NCBI GenBank assembly: GCA_015490875.1
Contig: WFWZ01000199.1
Span: 1 to 36,314, forward strand
Direction: 5' to 3'
DNA: 36,314 nt
Source of the DNA: Planctomycetaceae bacterium
GTDB taxonomy: Bacteria > Planctomycetota > Planctomycetia > Pirellulales > Pirellulaceae
Both the position numbers and the translations under genes were made by a program. The notes under the pieces are model-generated. The model worked only from the letters and a program-made list of their open reading frames with translations. It did no database searches and was not told where the DNA came from. Below are positions 1 to 8,871 of this stretch, piece after piece (the stretch's first letter is position 1; the number at the start of each line of letters is the position of its first letter).

Positions 1-1
1 C

Positions 2-3000
2 GCCGGCATCGCGCCTCAAGGATATCTCGCCACCGACGGAAAAACGTTGCTCGTCCCCGGAGGACTCACCGTGCCCGGCCTTTTCGACATCCAGACCGGC
101 CGAGCTCTCCACTTCGACCCGTCATCCCGAACACTCGGCAAATCGGCCGGAGGGTACGACGTTATGGTCGGATCGGACTACTACATCAACCGGGGCGGAC
201 TCTATGACCTGAAGACCGGCCGCCCTCTCTCGGCACTCGCCGCCGATCTGATCACAGGCGACGCGGCATACGGGATCGACGGCAACCACCTGATCTGCTT
301 CGAGAACCGACTCGGCCGCACGAAGCGCAAGGTGCGAGATCGTCGAGGTCGCACGAAAGAGGAAACGATCTCGACCTTGCCCCGGCGATGGCGAGTCACG
401 TTGGAAGGAGCCGAGCCTCGGCTGCTCGGGATGGCCGGGCCGCTCTTCGTTGTAGCTCGAGACAACCAGATCGAACTCCTCGAACGCACCGGCGAGCAAC
501 TCAAGACGCGTTGGCAGTACGACTTGGGCGAACCGGTCGGCGCGTGCGCGATCGGCAACGACGTCCTGGTCGTCTCGACGCGTCGGGGAAGACTACTGGC
601 CTTCGGGGCCCGGGGATCTTCGGCGGCCTTGCCAGATGGTCCATTGCATCCGTCTCAAGCTCTCAAGGCTCCTCCCGCGGCCTCCATTCCCGCGGCGCTT
701 CATGATTCGACGCCCGGTTTTGGAATGATCTTCGGAGTGCCCGATGAGAAGTCTCTCGCTCAACTCGTGAGCCGCACGCGATTGAACTGGACCATCTTTG
801 TCGATTCTCGCACCGACGCGGACGCGTTGCGTCGCCGTCTCGATGCCAGCGACCTTCTAGGAGCACGTTGTTCGGTGCGCGTTTGGTACTCCGAGGAACG
901 CCTCCCTCCCTACACGGCTCGCCATGTCGTCGTCACAAGAGCGTTTTCCGAAGACCGTGACGCGAGGATGTCACAGATTGTTTCGGCTGTGCGTCCCTAC
1001 GGCGGTCGCTTGTGGGTGGAATCCGGCGATGATCGGCGATGGTCAGATGCGGTGAGGGGTTTGGCCGGAGAGGAGTGGGGGAGTCGCTCGGAGGATGATT
1101 GGCAGGTGTTCCTGCGTCCGGGACCACTGCCGGGTGCCGGGACGTGGACGCATCAGACCGGAAACGCGGCGAACACGTTGGTGTCTCTCGAGCGGCGTGT
1201 CGAGCTGCCACTGGGGATCCTTTGGTACGGCGGCCCCTCGAATCGCGACGTGCTGCCTCGCCACGGCCATGGCCCATCGCCTCAAGTCGTGCAGGGGCGA
1301 GCCATCATCGAGGGCCCGGATATGCTACGGGCGATCGATGCGTACAGTGGCGTATTGTTATGGCAGACTGAATTCCCCGGAATCGGCGCCTTTTACAACA
1401 CGACGTCGCACCATCCCGGGGCTGGAGCCATCGGGGGCAACTACGCGACGGCTCCGGACGCGATCTATGTATTGTATCGCCGAGCCTGTCACGTGCTTGA
1501 TCCCGAGACGGGTCGCGTGCGGGCTCGCTGGACTCTTCCAGCCGACTCGCACGGTCAACCGCCTCATTGGGGCTGGCTGGCTTGGGTCGACGATGTCCTA
1601 CTGGCGGCTGCCGAACCGGTGGCGCCGCTGACGCGCAATCCTTCGGGAGCGGCCGATGACGAAAGTGTGGCATACGCGGAGGGGAGTCGTTGGCTCTATG
1701 CGCTCGACCGCAAGACGGGGAAGGTGCTCTGGAAGCGCAAGGCGGTTTGGAATTTCCGCCATAACGCGATCGCCGCCGGTGGGGGCCGGGTCTACTGCGT
1801 AGACGGGATGACCGCGGCTCGCCGCCGTTTCTTGGCTCGGCGAGGTCAACCCGCCGACAACTCAGCGACGTTGTATGCACTCGACCTGCACACCGGCCAG
1901 CCGATCTGGTCTCGCACCGAGGGCATCTTCGGCACATGGCTCGCATACCATCCCGAGCGCAACGTGCTGCTCGAAGCGGGAAGCCGCAACCGCGACCGGG
2001 CAAAGGACGAGGCGGGGCGAGGAATGACGCTTTACGACGCGGCGACCGGTTCGGTCTTGTGGCATCACGATCAGACATATGCGGGTCCGCCTCTGTTGTT
2101 CGCCGACCGCATCGTCACGCAAGGCGCGGCCTTTGATCTTGAGACAGGCCAGGCATGGAAACGCCGCGACCCACTGACCGGAGAAACCGTTGATTGGTTC
2201 TTCCGCAAGAACTATGGATGTGACACGGCGATCGGATGTCCCAACTTGTTGACGTTTCGGAGCGCGGCCGCGGGTTTCTATGATCTGGCCGCCGATGGAG
2301 GCACCGGAAACTTCGGCGGCTTTCGCACCAGTTGCACGGCCACGTTGATCCCAGCGGACGGCCTGATCGTGTCCCCCGATTACACGCGCACCTGCGTATG
2401 CAGTTACCAGCAACGCACGTCGCTCGCCCTCGTTCCCATGCCGGAGATTCCGTATTGGACGTTCCTTGGAGCACGACGGTGGAGTGGCCGGAGGATCGAG
2501 CGGCTCGGAGTCAACTTGGGAGCGCCGGGAGATCGCCGTGACCAAGACGGAACGTTGTGGCTGGAGCACCCGATGGTGGGCGGCGATTCGCCTCAAGTCC
2601 CCATCCACTTGGAAGGCGAACCACTCCGCACGATCCGGCACCACCCGCTGCTGGTGGCGGGCGAGTTCGACTGGGTAGCATCGTCGGGCATGGCGGGGAT
2701 CCGCCGGCTCACGGTTCCCCTGGTTGGAGACGACGTACCGTCGGACGGTCCCGTCCCTTATCGCGTCGAGTTGTGGTTTGCCGAGTTGGAAGGCGCCAAG
2801 CGGGGAGAACGGACTTTCGATGTATGGATCGGAGACCGCAAGGAGCGGGCTGCCTTGGATATCGTGGCGGCGACGGGGGGCCCCATGCGGTCACTCCACC
2901 TGGATCTGGGCGTTCACATGTTGGACAAGTCGTTGGCAATTCGTTTCAAGCCGACACCTGCGGCGAAGCGGCCGCCCATTCTGTGTGGAGTCCGGATTCG

Positions 3001-3034
3001 GCGTGTGGCCGACCGCCCGTCGTCTGGTCGTTGA
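2..3034 (+). CDS. PQQ-like beta-propeller protein with degenerate methyltransferase-like insert (5' partial)
   Basis: The reading frame is open from base 2, so the gene starts upstream of the window; the first in-frame start inside (TTG at 47) is not a real start because the preceding residues (GIAPQGYLATDGKTLLVPGG) already read as propeller sequence. About 1010 residues are visible. Repeated blades carry the PQQ-type pattern of an aspartate-x-tyrosine/leucine-x-x-G-x-x-x-W motif (for example AIDAYSGVLLW, ALDRKTGKVLW, ALDLHTGQPIW). Residues about 221-358, counted from base 47, form an alpha/beta insert placed like the SAM-methyltransferase-like domain of planctomycete BamB-like proteins, but the glycine-rich SAM loop reads GMIFGVPDE and is degraded. 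The last 150 residues look like a malectin-like beta sandwich. Family proteins are usually exported; the signal peptide would lie outside the window. The precise role is unknown; cell-surface binding or redox function is inference. Confidence 0.85.
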   Translation, partial: AGIAPQGYLATDGKTLLVPGGLTVPGLFDIQTGRALHFDPSSRTLGKSAGGYDVMVGSDYYINRGGLYDLKTGRPLSALAADLITGDAAYGIDGNHLICFENRLGRTKRKVRDRRGRTKEETISTLPRRWRVTLEGAEPRLLGMAGPLFVVARDNQIELLERTGEQLKTRWQYDLGEPVGACAIGNDVLVVSTRRGRLLAFGARGSSAALPDGPLHPSQALKAPPAASIPAALHDSTPGFGMIFGVPDEKSLAQLVSRTRLNWTIFVDSRTDADALRRRLDASDLLGARCSVRVWYSEERLPPYTARHVVVTRAFSEDRDARMSQIVSAVRPYGGRLWVESGDDRRWSDAVRGLAGEEWGSRSEDDWQVFLRPGPLPGAGTWTHQTGNAANTLVSLERRVELPLGILWYGGPSNRDVLPRHGHGPSPQVVQGRAIIEGPDMLRAIDAYSGVLLWQTEFPGIGAFYNTTSHHPGAGAIGGNYATAPDAIYVLYRRACHVLDPETGRVRARWTLPADSHGQPPHWGWLAWVDDVLLAAAEPVAPLTRNPSGAADDESVAYAEGSRWLYALDRKTGKVLWKRKAVWNFRHNAIAAGGGRVYCVDGMTAARRRFLARRGQPADNSATLYALDLHTGQPIWSRTEGIFGTWLAYHPERNVLLEAGSRNRDRAKDEAGRGMTLYDAATGSVLWHHDQTYAGPPLLFADRIVTQGAAFDLETGQAWKRRDPLTGETVDWFFRKNYGCDTAIGCPNLLTFRSAAAGFYDLAADGGTGNFGGFRTSCTATLIPADGLIVSPDYTRTCVCSYQQRTSLALVPMPEIPYWTFLGARRWSGRRIERLGVNLGAPGDRRDQDGTLWLEHPMVGGDSPQVPIHLEGEPLRTIRHHPLLVAGEFDWVASSGMAGIRRLTVPLVGDDVPSDGPVPYRVELWFAELEGAKRGERTFDVWIGDRKERAALDIVAATGGPMRSLHLDLGVHMLDKSLAIRFKPTPAAKRPPILCGVRIRRVADRPSSGR

Positions 3035-3060
3035 CGCCGTTTGGTCGACGCAGTTAGAGT
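3031..3060 (+). promoter_or_regulatory. candidate sigma-70 promoter of the ABC importer operon
   Basis: TTGACG (3031-3036) and TAGAGT (3055-3060) are separated by 18 nt and lie 41 nt before the ATG at 3102. The -35 box overlaps the stop codon of the upstream propeller gene. Matches are 5/6 and 4/6 to the consensus; this is a pattern match only. Confidence 0.4.
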
Positions 3061-3101
3061 GAACAATGCAGATGGCCGGAGGATTTGGGAGGGAGGAACG
3101 G

Positions 3102-4829
3102 ATGGACAACGGTCGGGGCGATCGGACACAGTACGTTCGGCGAGTTTTCGTCTCAGAATGCGCGGCGCGCATGTTGCGTCGGGGGGATGTGTCCAAGAGC
3201 TGCAGGCTTGTGGCGCGGCGCGGCGGCCGTCTTTCCTCCATGGGGCTTCTCGGGATCGGCTCGGTCGTGGTCGTCGTCCTCCTTTCGTTGCTCCTGATGC
3301 GGTTGGGAAATGACTCGGCCCGTTCGGCGCCTCAAGCTACCGCCAACACATCGCACGCGTCGTCTTCGGGGGGTGGGAGCGGAACGCTCTTCGTCTACTG
3401 CGCGGCGGGAATGCAGTATCCCATGGAGGCGATCGTCGATCGGTATGAGAAAGAGTATGGCGTTTCGATCGAGTTGCAGTATGGTGGATCGAACACGCTG
3501 CTGAACCAACTCGAGGTGAGCAAGACGGGCGACTTGTATCTGGCCGCAGACGATTCGTATATCCAGATCGCGCGGAGTAAGGGGTTGCTGGATGAAGCGA
3601 TTCCTCTCGCGCACATGCGCCCGGTGATCGCTGTGCGAGCCGGCAATCCCAAAGGCATTCGTTCGGTCGACGATCTGCTGTCCAAGAAACTGCGCGTTGG
3701 GATGGGCGAGCCGTCGGCGGCCGCGGTGGGGAAAAAGGTGCGGAAGCTGTTGGCGGCGGCTGGGAAGTGGGAGGCGATGGAGCGGTTGGTGCGAGAGCGA
3801 GGCGTCTTTAAGCCCACCGTCAATGAAGTCGCCAATGCGATCAAGATCGGAAGCATCGATGCAGGGCTGATTTGGGACAGCACCGTGGCCCAGTACCCGG
3901 AACTCGAGGAAGTGCGATCTCCGGAACTCGATGCGGGCGAGTCCTTGGTGCAGATCGGCGTGTTGCGTTCGAGTCGCCAGCCGACGGCGGCACTCCATTT
4001 TGCACGTTACGTGGCGGCCAGAGACCGGGGGCTGGAAGCGTTCCGAGCCAAAGGGTTTCGAGCGGTCGAGGGAGACATTTGGGAGGATCACCCGAGGCTG
4101 GTCTTCTTTGCCGGTTCGGTGAACCAGGCGGCGCTCGAACCGATCGTCCGCGAGTTCGAACGTCGGGAAGGCGTGACGGTGGAGACGGTTTACAACGGCT
4201 GCGGCATTCTAACGGCGCAGATGCAGACGCTCAAACGAAAAGGCGGATTCGGCTTTCCCGACGCCTACATGGCGTGTGATGTCTACTATCTCGACACGGT
4301 GCGTGATCTCTTCCAGGAAGATGTCATCATATCAGAGACCGATATCGTGATCGTCGTTCAGAAAGGGAATCCGAAGCAGATCGCGTCGCTTAGCGACCTG
4401 GTTCGTCCGGGGATCCGTGTCGCCATCGGCCAGCCGGATCAGTGCACGATCGGCGTCTTGTCGCGGCGGCTCTTGCAGCGAGCGGGGATTTATGAGCAGT
4501 GTCTGAAGCAGAACGTCGTGACGCAGACGGCGACTTCCGCCATGTTGGTACCGACGGTCGTAACCGGCTCGGCCGACGCGGCGTTGGCGTACCGGACCGA
4601 CACGTTGGCGGAACGGAGCCGCGTGGACGTCGTGTCGATCGATTCGGATGCGGCTCGAGCCGTCCAACCGTTTGCCATTTCGCGCATCAGTTCTCATAAG
4701 CAACTTGTGCGGCGTCTGCTGGCCCACGTGGCTCGTTCGAAAGAGATCTTCGAGCAGGCCGGGTTCGCGTGGCGGTTGCGCGAGGGATCGGAAGGGGCGA
4801 GCGAGTCCAAGAGGGACGGGGCATCGTGA
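3102..4829 (+). CDS. membrane-anchored tandem (two-domain) molybdate/tungstate-type substrate-binding protein
   Basis: This 575-residue protein is the binding component of an ABC importer. The start at 3102 is preferred over ATG 3066 because GGGAGG (3091-3096) sits 5 nt before it. A basic N-terminus precedes one membrane helix at about residues 47-68 (GIGSVVVVVLLSLLLM), so the protein is probably tethered rather than freely periplasmic. Two ModA/WtpA-like modules follow in tandem: the first from about residue 94 (TLFVYCAAGMQYPMEAIVDR), the second from about 333 (LVFFAGSVNQAALEPIVREF). Each shows the type II binding-protein order with a G-D-x-Y/A-x-x-x-D stretch and an AxxxGxxDAxLxY/W motif. 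Single-module proteins of this family are about 250-330 residues, so this is an internal duplication or fusion. The permease gene overlaps its stop codon by 4 nt and an ATPase follows. The anion is not proven; molybdate or tungstate is family-based inference. Confidence 0.85.
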   Translation: MDNGRGDRTQYVRRVFVSECAARMLRRGDVSKSCRLVARRGGRLSSMGLLGIGSVVVVVLLSLLLMRLGNDSARSAPQATANTSHASSSGGGSGTLFVYCAAGMQYPMEAIVDRYEKEYGVSIELQYGGSNTLLNQLEVSKTGDLYLAADDSYIQIARSKGLLDEAIPLAHMRPVIAVRAGNPKGIRSVDDLLSKKLRVGMGEPSAAAVGKKVRKLLAAAGKWEAMERLVRERGVFKPTVNEVANAIKIGSIDAGLIWDSTVAQYPELEEVRSPELDAGESLVQIGVLRSSRQPTAALHFARYVAARDRGLEAFRAKGFRAVEGDIWEDHPRLVFFAGSVNQAALEPIVREFERREGVTVETVYNGCGILTAQMQTLKRKGGFGFPDAYMACDVYYLDTVRDLFQEDVIISETDIVIVVQKGNPKQIASLSDLVRPGIRVAIGQPDQCTIGVLSRRLLQRAGIYEQCLKQNVVTQTATSAMLVPTVVTGSADAALAYRTDTLAERSRVDVVSIDSDAARAVQPFAISRISSHKQLVRRLLAHVARSKEIFEQAGFAWRLREGSEGASESKRDGAS

Positions 4830-6592
4830 CGTCGGCATCGTTGGTGGGCGACGGATCGAAGCGAGCCTGGTCGGACCCATCGTTCTTCGCTTTGCTGGCA
4901 GCGATTGGCGGCACGTACGTTCTATTGATCGTCGCCATGCTGGCGGCCGACGCCCTCTATCTCCTCACGGGATCTCCTGACATTCCCGTGTCCGTCGATT
5001 TCGACATGGATGCTCACGGCAAGGCGGCTTCGCACGAAGCGCGCGTAAGCGATCTGTACCAGGGATATGGGCTGACGATCGAATTGGCCGAGGGGTCCGG
5101 TTCGTTGCAACTGATCGACACAGGCAAAGTGCCCTGGCAGTGGCGGCATTTGGGGACTCCGCATGTCGACTTCGGAGGACCGGGGATGGGAAAGGGCGGA
5201 GTGCGGCGGCAGGCGACTCAGAACAACGCGGCACTCGGACGCGTCCTCGTCGTTACCGAGCCTTCGGGAAAGGAGAACTGGTACGAGTGCCGATTCGATT
5301 TCTCGTCTCCAGCGGAACTCGACGGACTTCGCTTCTCCGCACCGCTGGCTCGACCAGTGCAGCTCACGGTCGTGACAGAAGATGGTCAGGAATTGACACG
5401 ATCGGTGGCGGCCTCGATCGAGCATGACAAGTGGCAGGGCCCCTCGGCGCAGCATGTCCTTGTCGGAGCCCCCTGGGACTTCGGGGGCGTGGAGATCGAA
5501 TTCGCGAGTCGGCGCCGGGCGACGGCGAGGACGTCGGGAGGTACGGCCGTTCGGCAACCGTCGCTTAGGACCTTCGTCGCCGATCCGAAGCTCGGCCGCC
5601 TACGCCCTGTGGCGGCTCGCCGCGTCGTCCGTTTCCGGTGGACCGACGCTGTGGCGCTCGACGAGGTGACACTGCTGAACTGTCTCGAGCCGGCCATCGT
5701 TACCCTTCGCGATACTGGCGGCGAGACCGTACACCGTGAAAAGATTTCGGCGACGGGTCCCAACGGCGTGCGCGAAGTGGTATTCGAGAAGCGGGGTGTA
5801 GCGGAAGTCGCCATCGAACTGCCACCGGAGGCGGCGATTGCCGAGTTGCGTTTTCGTTGGAGCGGCAAGGTATTGAGCGACTGGGAGCGCCGTCATCCTC
5901 GGCTGGCGCGTTGGGCCAGCAATCCACTCGTGACGGCTTTCGGCAAACCGGAGATTCGCTATTCAATCAAGCTCACGTTGATCGCTTGCACGATCACGAC
6001 GATCTTGTCGCTATGGGTCGCGGTCCCGGTCGGCTACTTGCTCTCACGCTACCGCTTCCCGTTACACAATCTGATCGATGCGATCCTCGACATCCCGATC
6101 GTTCTGCCGCCGCTGGTCGTCGGACTGAGTCTGCTGATTCTGTTCCAGTTTTTTCCTCGCTCGGTACAGTCTGCGGTCGTCTATGAGATCCCCGCCGTCA
6201 TCTTGGCTCAATTCGCGGTGGCGTGTGCGTTCGCCGTCCGCTCAATGCGAGGTTCCTTCTTGCAGATCGATCGACGGAGGGAACAAGTGGCGTTGACGTT
6301 GGGGTGCACGCGGGCGCAAGCCTTTTTCTATGTGGTTTTGCCGGAGGCGGGACGAGGGATGTTGACGGCCGGAACGCTGGCATGGGCTCGAGCGCTCGGC
6401 GAGTTCGGCCCGCTGCTCGTCTTTGCCGGTGCCACGCGTATGAAGACGGAAGTGTTATCGACAACGGTGTTCCTGGAACTGAGTGTCGGTGATTTGGGGG
6501 CGGCCGTAGCGGTGTCCCTTATCATGGTAGCTTCGGCCATCGTCGTGCTTATTCTGGCGAGAATGTGGGGCAGCCGCGTGCTGTCGATTTAG
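4826..6592 (+). CDS. ModB-like ABC transporter permease with a large extracytoplasmic insert
   Basis: The GTG start at 4826 overlaps the previous stop (GTGA), which suggests translational coupling and gives 588 residues. One N-terminal membrane helix (about residues 20-47) is followed by roughly 310 mostly polar residues with beta-rich character, then a ModB/CysT-type permease core from about residue 353 to the end with about five helices. The EAA loop that docks on the ATPase is visible as EQVALTLGCTRAQAFFYVVL, followed by LPEAGRG, and GEFGPLLVFAG matches the conserved end of ModB-type permeases. ModB alone is about 220-280 residues, so the extra domain is unusual. It should lie outside the membrane and could dock the tethered binding protein; that is inference. 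The partner ATPase is encoded 22 nt downstream. Confidence 0.85.
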   Translation: MTSASLVGDGSKRAWSDPSFFALLAAIGGTYVLLIVAMLAADALYLLTGSPDIPVSVDFDMDAHGKAASHEARVSDLYQGYGLTIELAEGSGSLQLIDTGKVPWQWRHLGTPHVDFGGPGMGKGGVRRQATQNNAALGRVLVVTEPSGKENWYECRFDFSSPAELDGLRFSAPLARPVQLTVVTEDGQELTRSVAASIEHDKWQGPSAQHVLVGAPWDFGGVEIEFASRRRATARTSGGTAVRQPSLRTFVADPKLGRLRPVAARRVVRFRWTDAVALDEVTLLNCLEPAIVTLRDTGGETVHREKISATGPNGVREVVFEKRGVAEVAIELPPEAAIAELRFRWSGKVLSDWERRHPRLARWASNPLVTAFGKPEIRYSIKLTLIACTITTILSLWVAVPVGYLLSRYRFPLHNLIDAILDIPIVLPPLVVGLSLLILFQFFPRSVQSAVVYEIPAVILAQFAVACAFAVRSMRGSFLQIDRRREQVALTLGCTRAQAFFYVVLPEAGRGMLTAGTLAWARALGEFGPLLVFAGATRMKTEVLSTTVFLELSVGDLGAAVAVSLIMVASAIVVLILARMWGSRVLSI

Positions 6593-6614
6593 GAGACGAG
6601 AACAAGAGGTCGGT

Positions 6615-7274
6615 GTGATTCGGGTTGAAAAGCTATCGGTCGAGGTCGGCGATTTTTCGCTACGAGATGTCTCGCTGGAGATCCCTCGAGGCAGCTATGG
6701 GATGTTGACGGGACGAACCGGATGCGGCAAAACGACGATCTTGGAGTCGATTGCCGGACTGACGCCGATCCGTTCGGGAAGAATCATACTGGCTGACCGA
6801 GACGTGACACGTTTGAAGCCTGCCGAGCGGGGTGTGGGCTATGTGCCTCAAGATGGGGCCCTCTTCACGACAATGACCGTCCGCGACCAGCTCGGCTTCG
6901 CCCTCATGATCCGGCGGCGTCCGGCCAAAGAGATTGCTCGCCGCGTGGAGGAGCTCGCGGAATGGCTGGGCATTACGCATCTGTTGGACCGCAAGACGGC
7001 GGGGCTTTCCGGAGGCGAGCGGCAGCGCGTGGCGATCGGCCGAGCTCTTTCGTTCGAGCCTCAGATTCTACTTTTGGACGAACCACTGAGTGCCTTGGAC
7101 GACCAGACACGGCAGCAGATGTATAAATTGCTGGAGGAGGTGCAGAGGCGGACAGAAGTGACGGCATTGCACGTCACACATCACGCAGAGGATGTAGCGA
7201 GACTGGCCGACGTCGTGTTTCACGTGGACCACGGCGAGGTGCGTCAGGTCGACGCTCCCCGTTTCGTGTCGTAG
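6615..7274 (+). CDS. ModC-like ABC transporter ATP-binding protein
   Basis: This 219-residue cytoplasmic ATPase energises the importer encoded just upstream. It starts with GTG at 6615 after an AAGAGG site. All motifs are present: Walker A GRTGCGKT (33-40), Q-loop VPQDGALF, signature LSGGERQRVA (131-140), Walker B ILLLDEP (151-157), D-loop SALD and the switch histidine in HVTHH. The order and the compact length fit molybdate/tungstate/sulfate importer ATPases. The C-terminal MOP/TOBE regulatory domain of classical ModC is missing, as in shorter WtpC/TupC-type ATPases. It is the third gene of a tightly spaced importer operon. Assignment as ATPase is sure; the transported anion rests on its neighbours. 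Confidence 0.9.
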   Translation: MIRVEKLSVEVGDFSLRDVSLEIPRGSYGMLTGRTGCGKTTILESIAGLTPIRSGRIILADRDVTRLKPAERGVGYVPQDGALFTTMTVRDQLGFALMIRRRPAKEIARRVEELAEWLGITHLLDRKTAGLSGGERQRVAIGRALSFEPQILLLDEPLSALDDQTRQQMYKLLEEVQRRTEVTALHVTHHAEDVARLADVVFHVDHGEVRQVDAPRFVS

Positions 7275-7302
7275 TCTCTCGGTTCTCGGCTCGGTCGGCT
7301 TG

Positions 7303-7311
7303 TGATATACT
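7303..7311 (+). promoter_or_regulatory. candidate extended -10 promoter
   Basis: TGA-TATACT is an extended -10 element (TGn plus a 5/6 match) about 97 nt before the ATG at 7408. No clear -35 box was found. It would give the exported unknown gene a promoter separate from the importer operon. Confidence 0.35.
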
Positions 7312-7407
7312 TCAGCGGTGGTGCGGGGAAGGCGGAAAAGTGGCGACAGTGCTGGGGAGTCGGCCAAGTCGCCTCGTCATCGGCGGAGGCAACGAGGGAA
7401 AGAAGGC

Positions 7408-8763
7408 ATGAAGGCGCACGGCATGACTCGAGTGGCGTGGCTGGTGGGGGCGATCTTCGGGTGCCTCGTGGCTACGGGAACAAGCTTGGCCTGTGACACG
7501 CCGGTTTATCGGTATGCTCTCTACCGCTGGACACCGACACCGTACATCTTGTGTCGCATCCACGATGGTCCCGAAGTCGACTCGAGTGTTGCGACTGTTC
7601 GCGAGATGGTCGAGAAGGCGGCCGATGATGCGTCGCTTCCGGCCAACATCGTGTGGGTCGATGTGGATGCTCGCGACAGCGAGCAACTTCAGACGCTCCC
7701 CGATTTCGTGCGCCAGCGGTGGGAGCAGCGTGACGCCGGCGTGCAAGCCGCTTACTATCTCGTGGCACCGCACGGGGTGATTCTCGACAGTCACCATTGG
7801 ACTCCTGAGGAAATGGGGTCGCTACTGGAGTCTCCTCTACGCACCAAGGTGGGCGAAGCGATCGAGTCGGCCAAAGCAGGCGTGGTGATTCTGCTCGATC
7901 ACCCCGGCAAGGCGACCGCGAATCACGAAGCGGCTCAGGTCATTGAGCGAACACTTGGGCGCATTCGCAAAGGAGAACTCGAGCTGGCGACGGCACCGTC
8001 GGTGAAACAGCCCGATGTGGCGTTTTTCAGGTTGAGCAAAGATGATGAGGCCGAACGTTGGTTCATCCGACAGCTTTTGGAAATCGAGTCGGATCTGGCC
8101 TCGATCGACGAGCCGATCGTCTTTGTCATCTTCGGCCGCGGACGTGCCCTCTTCTCCTGTTTGGGGAAAGGGATCACCGAAGAGAATCTGGCTCGCGATG
8201 TGGAGTTCGTCTCCGGTGCTTGTTCCTGTACGGTCAAGGAGCAGAACCCGGGCGTCGACTTGCTGATGCGCTACAACTGGGAGAACGCGGCTACCGTCGT
8301 GGCAGAGCAGTATGGTGGGGAAACGGGAGCCGATGCGTTGCTGGATGGTGACCAGCTCTTTCCCGAACTGGCCATTCCCTCTGAAAACAAGGATGCCGGT
8401 TTGGACGGCGCTTCGGGCGAGGAGGTAGCCTCGGGCGATTCTGACGCCTCTGGCATCGCTGCCCCATCGGCATCTGGCGAAGCAACCGAAGAGACGTCCG
8501 ATGCCGGCGGCGATGTGCAACCCGGTGCGGAACAGGGAAGTGTCGTCAACACGGAATCACCGACCTCAGTTGGCGAGGAGCCGGGTGCCGACGGGTCTTC
8601 CTCAGACGAGGCCCTTGCGGCACGCAACACCGATGGGGCGGGCGGAGATCCCGATCCGGTGTCACCTCGCGTCGGGCTTTGGAGCGTCGGGCTGGGATTG
8701 GCCGTGGCTCTGGTCGGCATGTTAGCCGCGACATTCTTGGTGTTGCGTCCGCGAGGCGGTTGA
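7408..8763 (+). CDS. exported, C-terminally membrane-anchored protein of unknown function
   Basis: I do not recognise a named family. ATG 7408 is chosen over the upstream in-frame start because a purine-rich AGGGAAAGAAGG site precedes it and a signal peptide begins at once (residues 6-28, ending TSLA before CDTPVY). The cysteine right after the cleavage site could make it a lipoprotein, but the lipobox is not canonical. The first 320 residues look globular, with several cysteines and tryptophans (YRWTPTPY, SCLGKG, ACSCTV). Residues about 340-415 are a low-complexity linker rich in Ser, Gly, Asp, Glu and Ala. A single helix near the C-terminus (WSVGLGLAVALVGMLAATFL) with a short basic tail anchors it, so the globular part should be extracytoplasmic. 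An ABC ATPase gene follows 108 nt downstream and may be functionally linked. Confidence 0.75.
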   Translation: MKAHGMTRVAWLVGAIFGCLVATGTSLACDTPVYRYALYRWTPTPYILCRIHDGPEVDSSVATVREMVEKAADDASLPANIVWVDVDARDSEQLQTLPDFVRQRWEQRDAGVQAAYYLVAPHGVILDSHHWTPEEMGSLLESPLRTKVGEAIESAKAGVVILLDHPGKATANHEAAQVIERTLGRIRKGELELATAPSVKQPDVAFFRLSKDDEAERWFIRQLLEIESDLASIDEPIVFVIFGRGRALFSCLGKGITEENLARDVEFVSGACSCTVKEQNPGVDLLMRYNWENAATVVAEQYGGETGADALLDGDQLFPELAIPSENKDAGLDGASGEEVASGDSDASGIAAPSASGEATEETSDAGGDVQPGAEQGSVVNTESPTSVGEEPGADGSSSDEALAARNTDGAGGDPDPVSPRVGLWSVGLGLAVALVGMLAATFLVLRPRGG

Positions 8764-8871
8764 CGGAGGCGAGGGATTCTCAAGCGTGCAACAGAACCCA
8801 CCGCGCGGTTGCCGCCTTCGTGCCTGTTACTTGCGGCTGGAAGTTTTGGGACAGCAGTAGATCACCCATCG

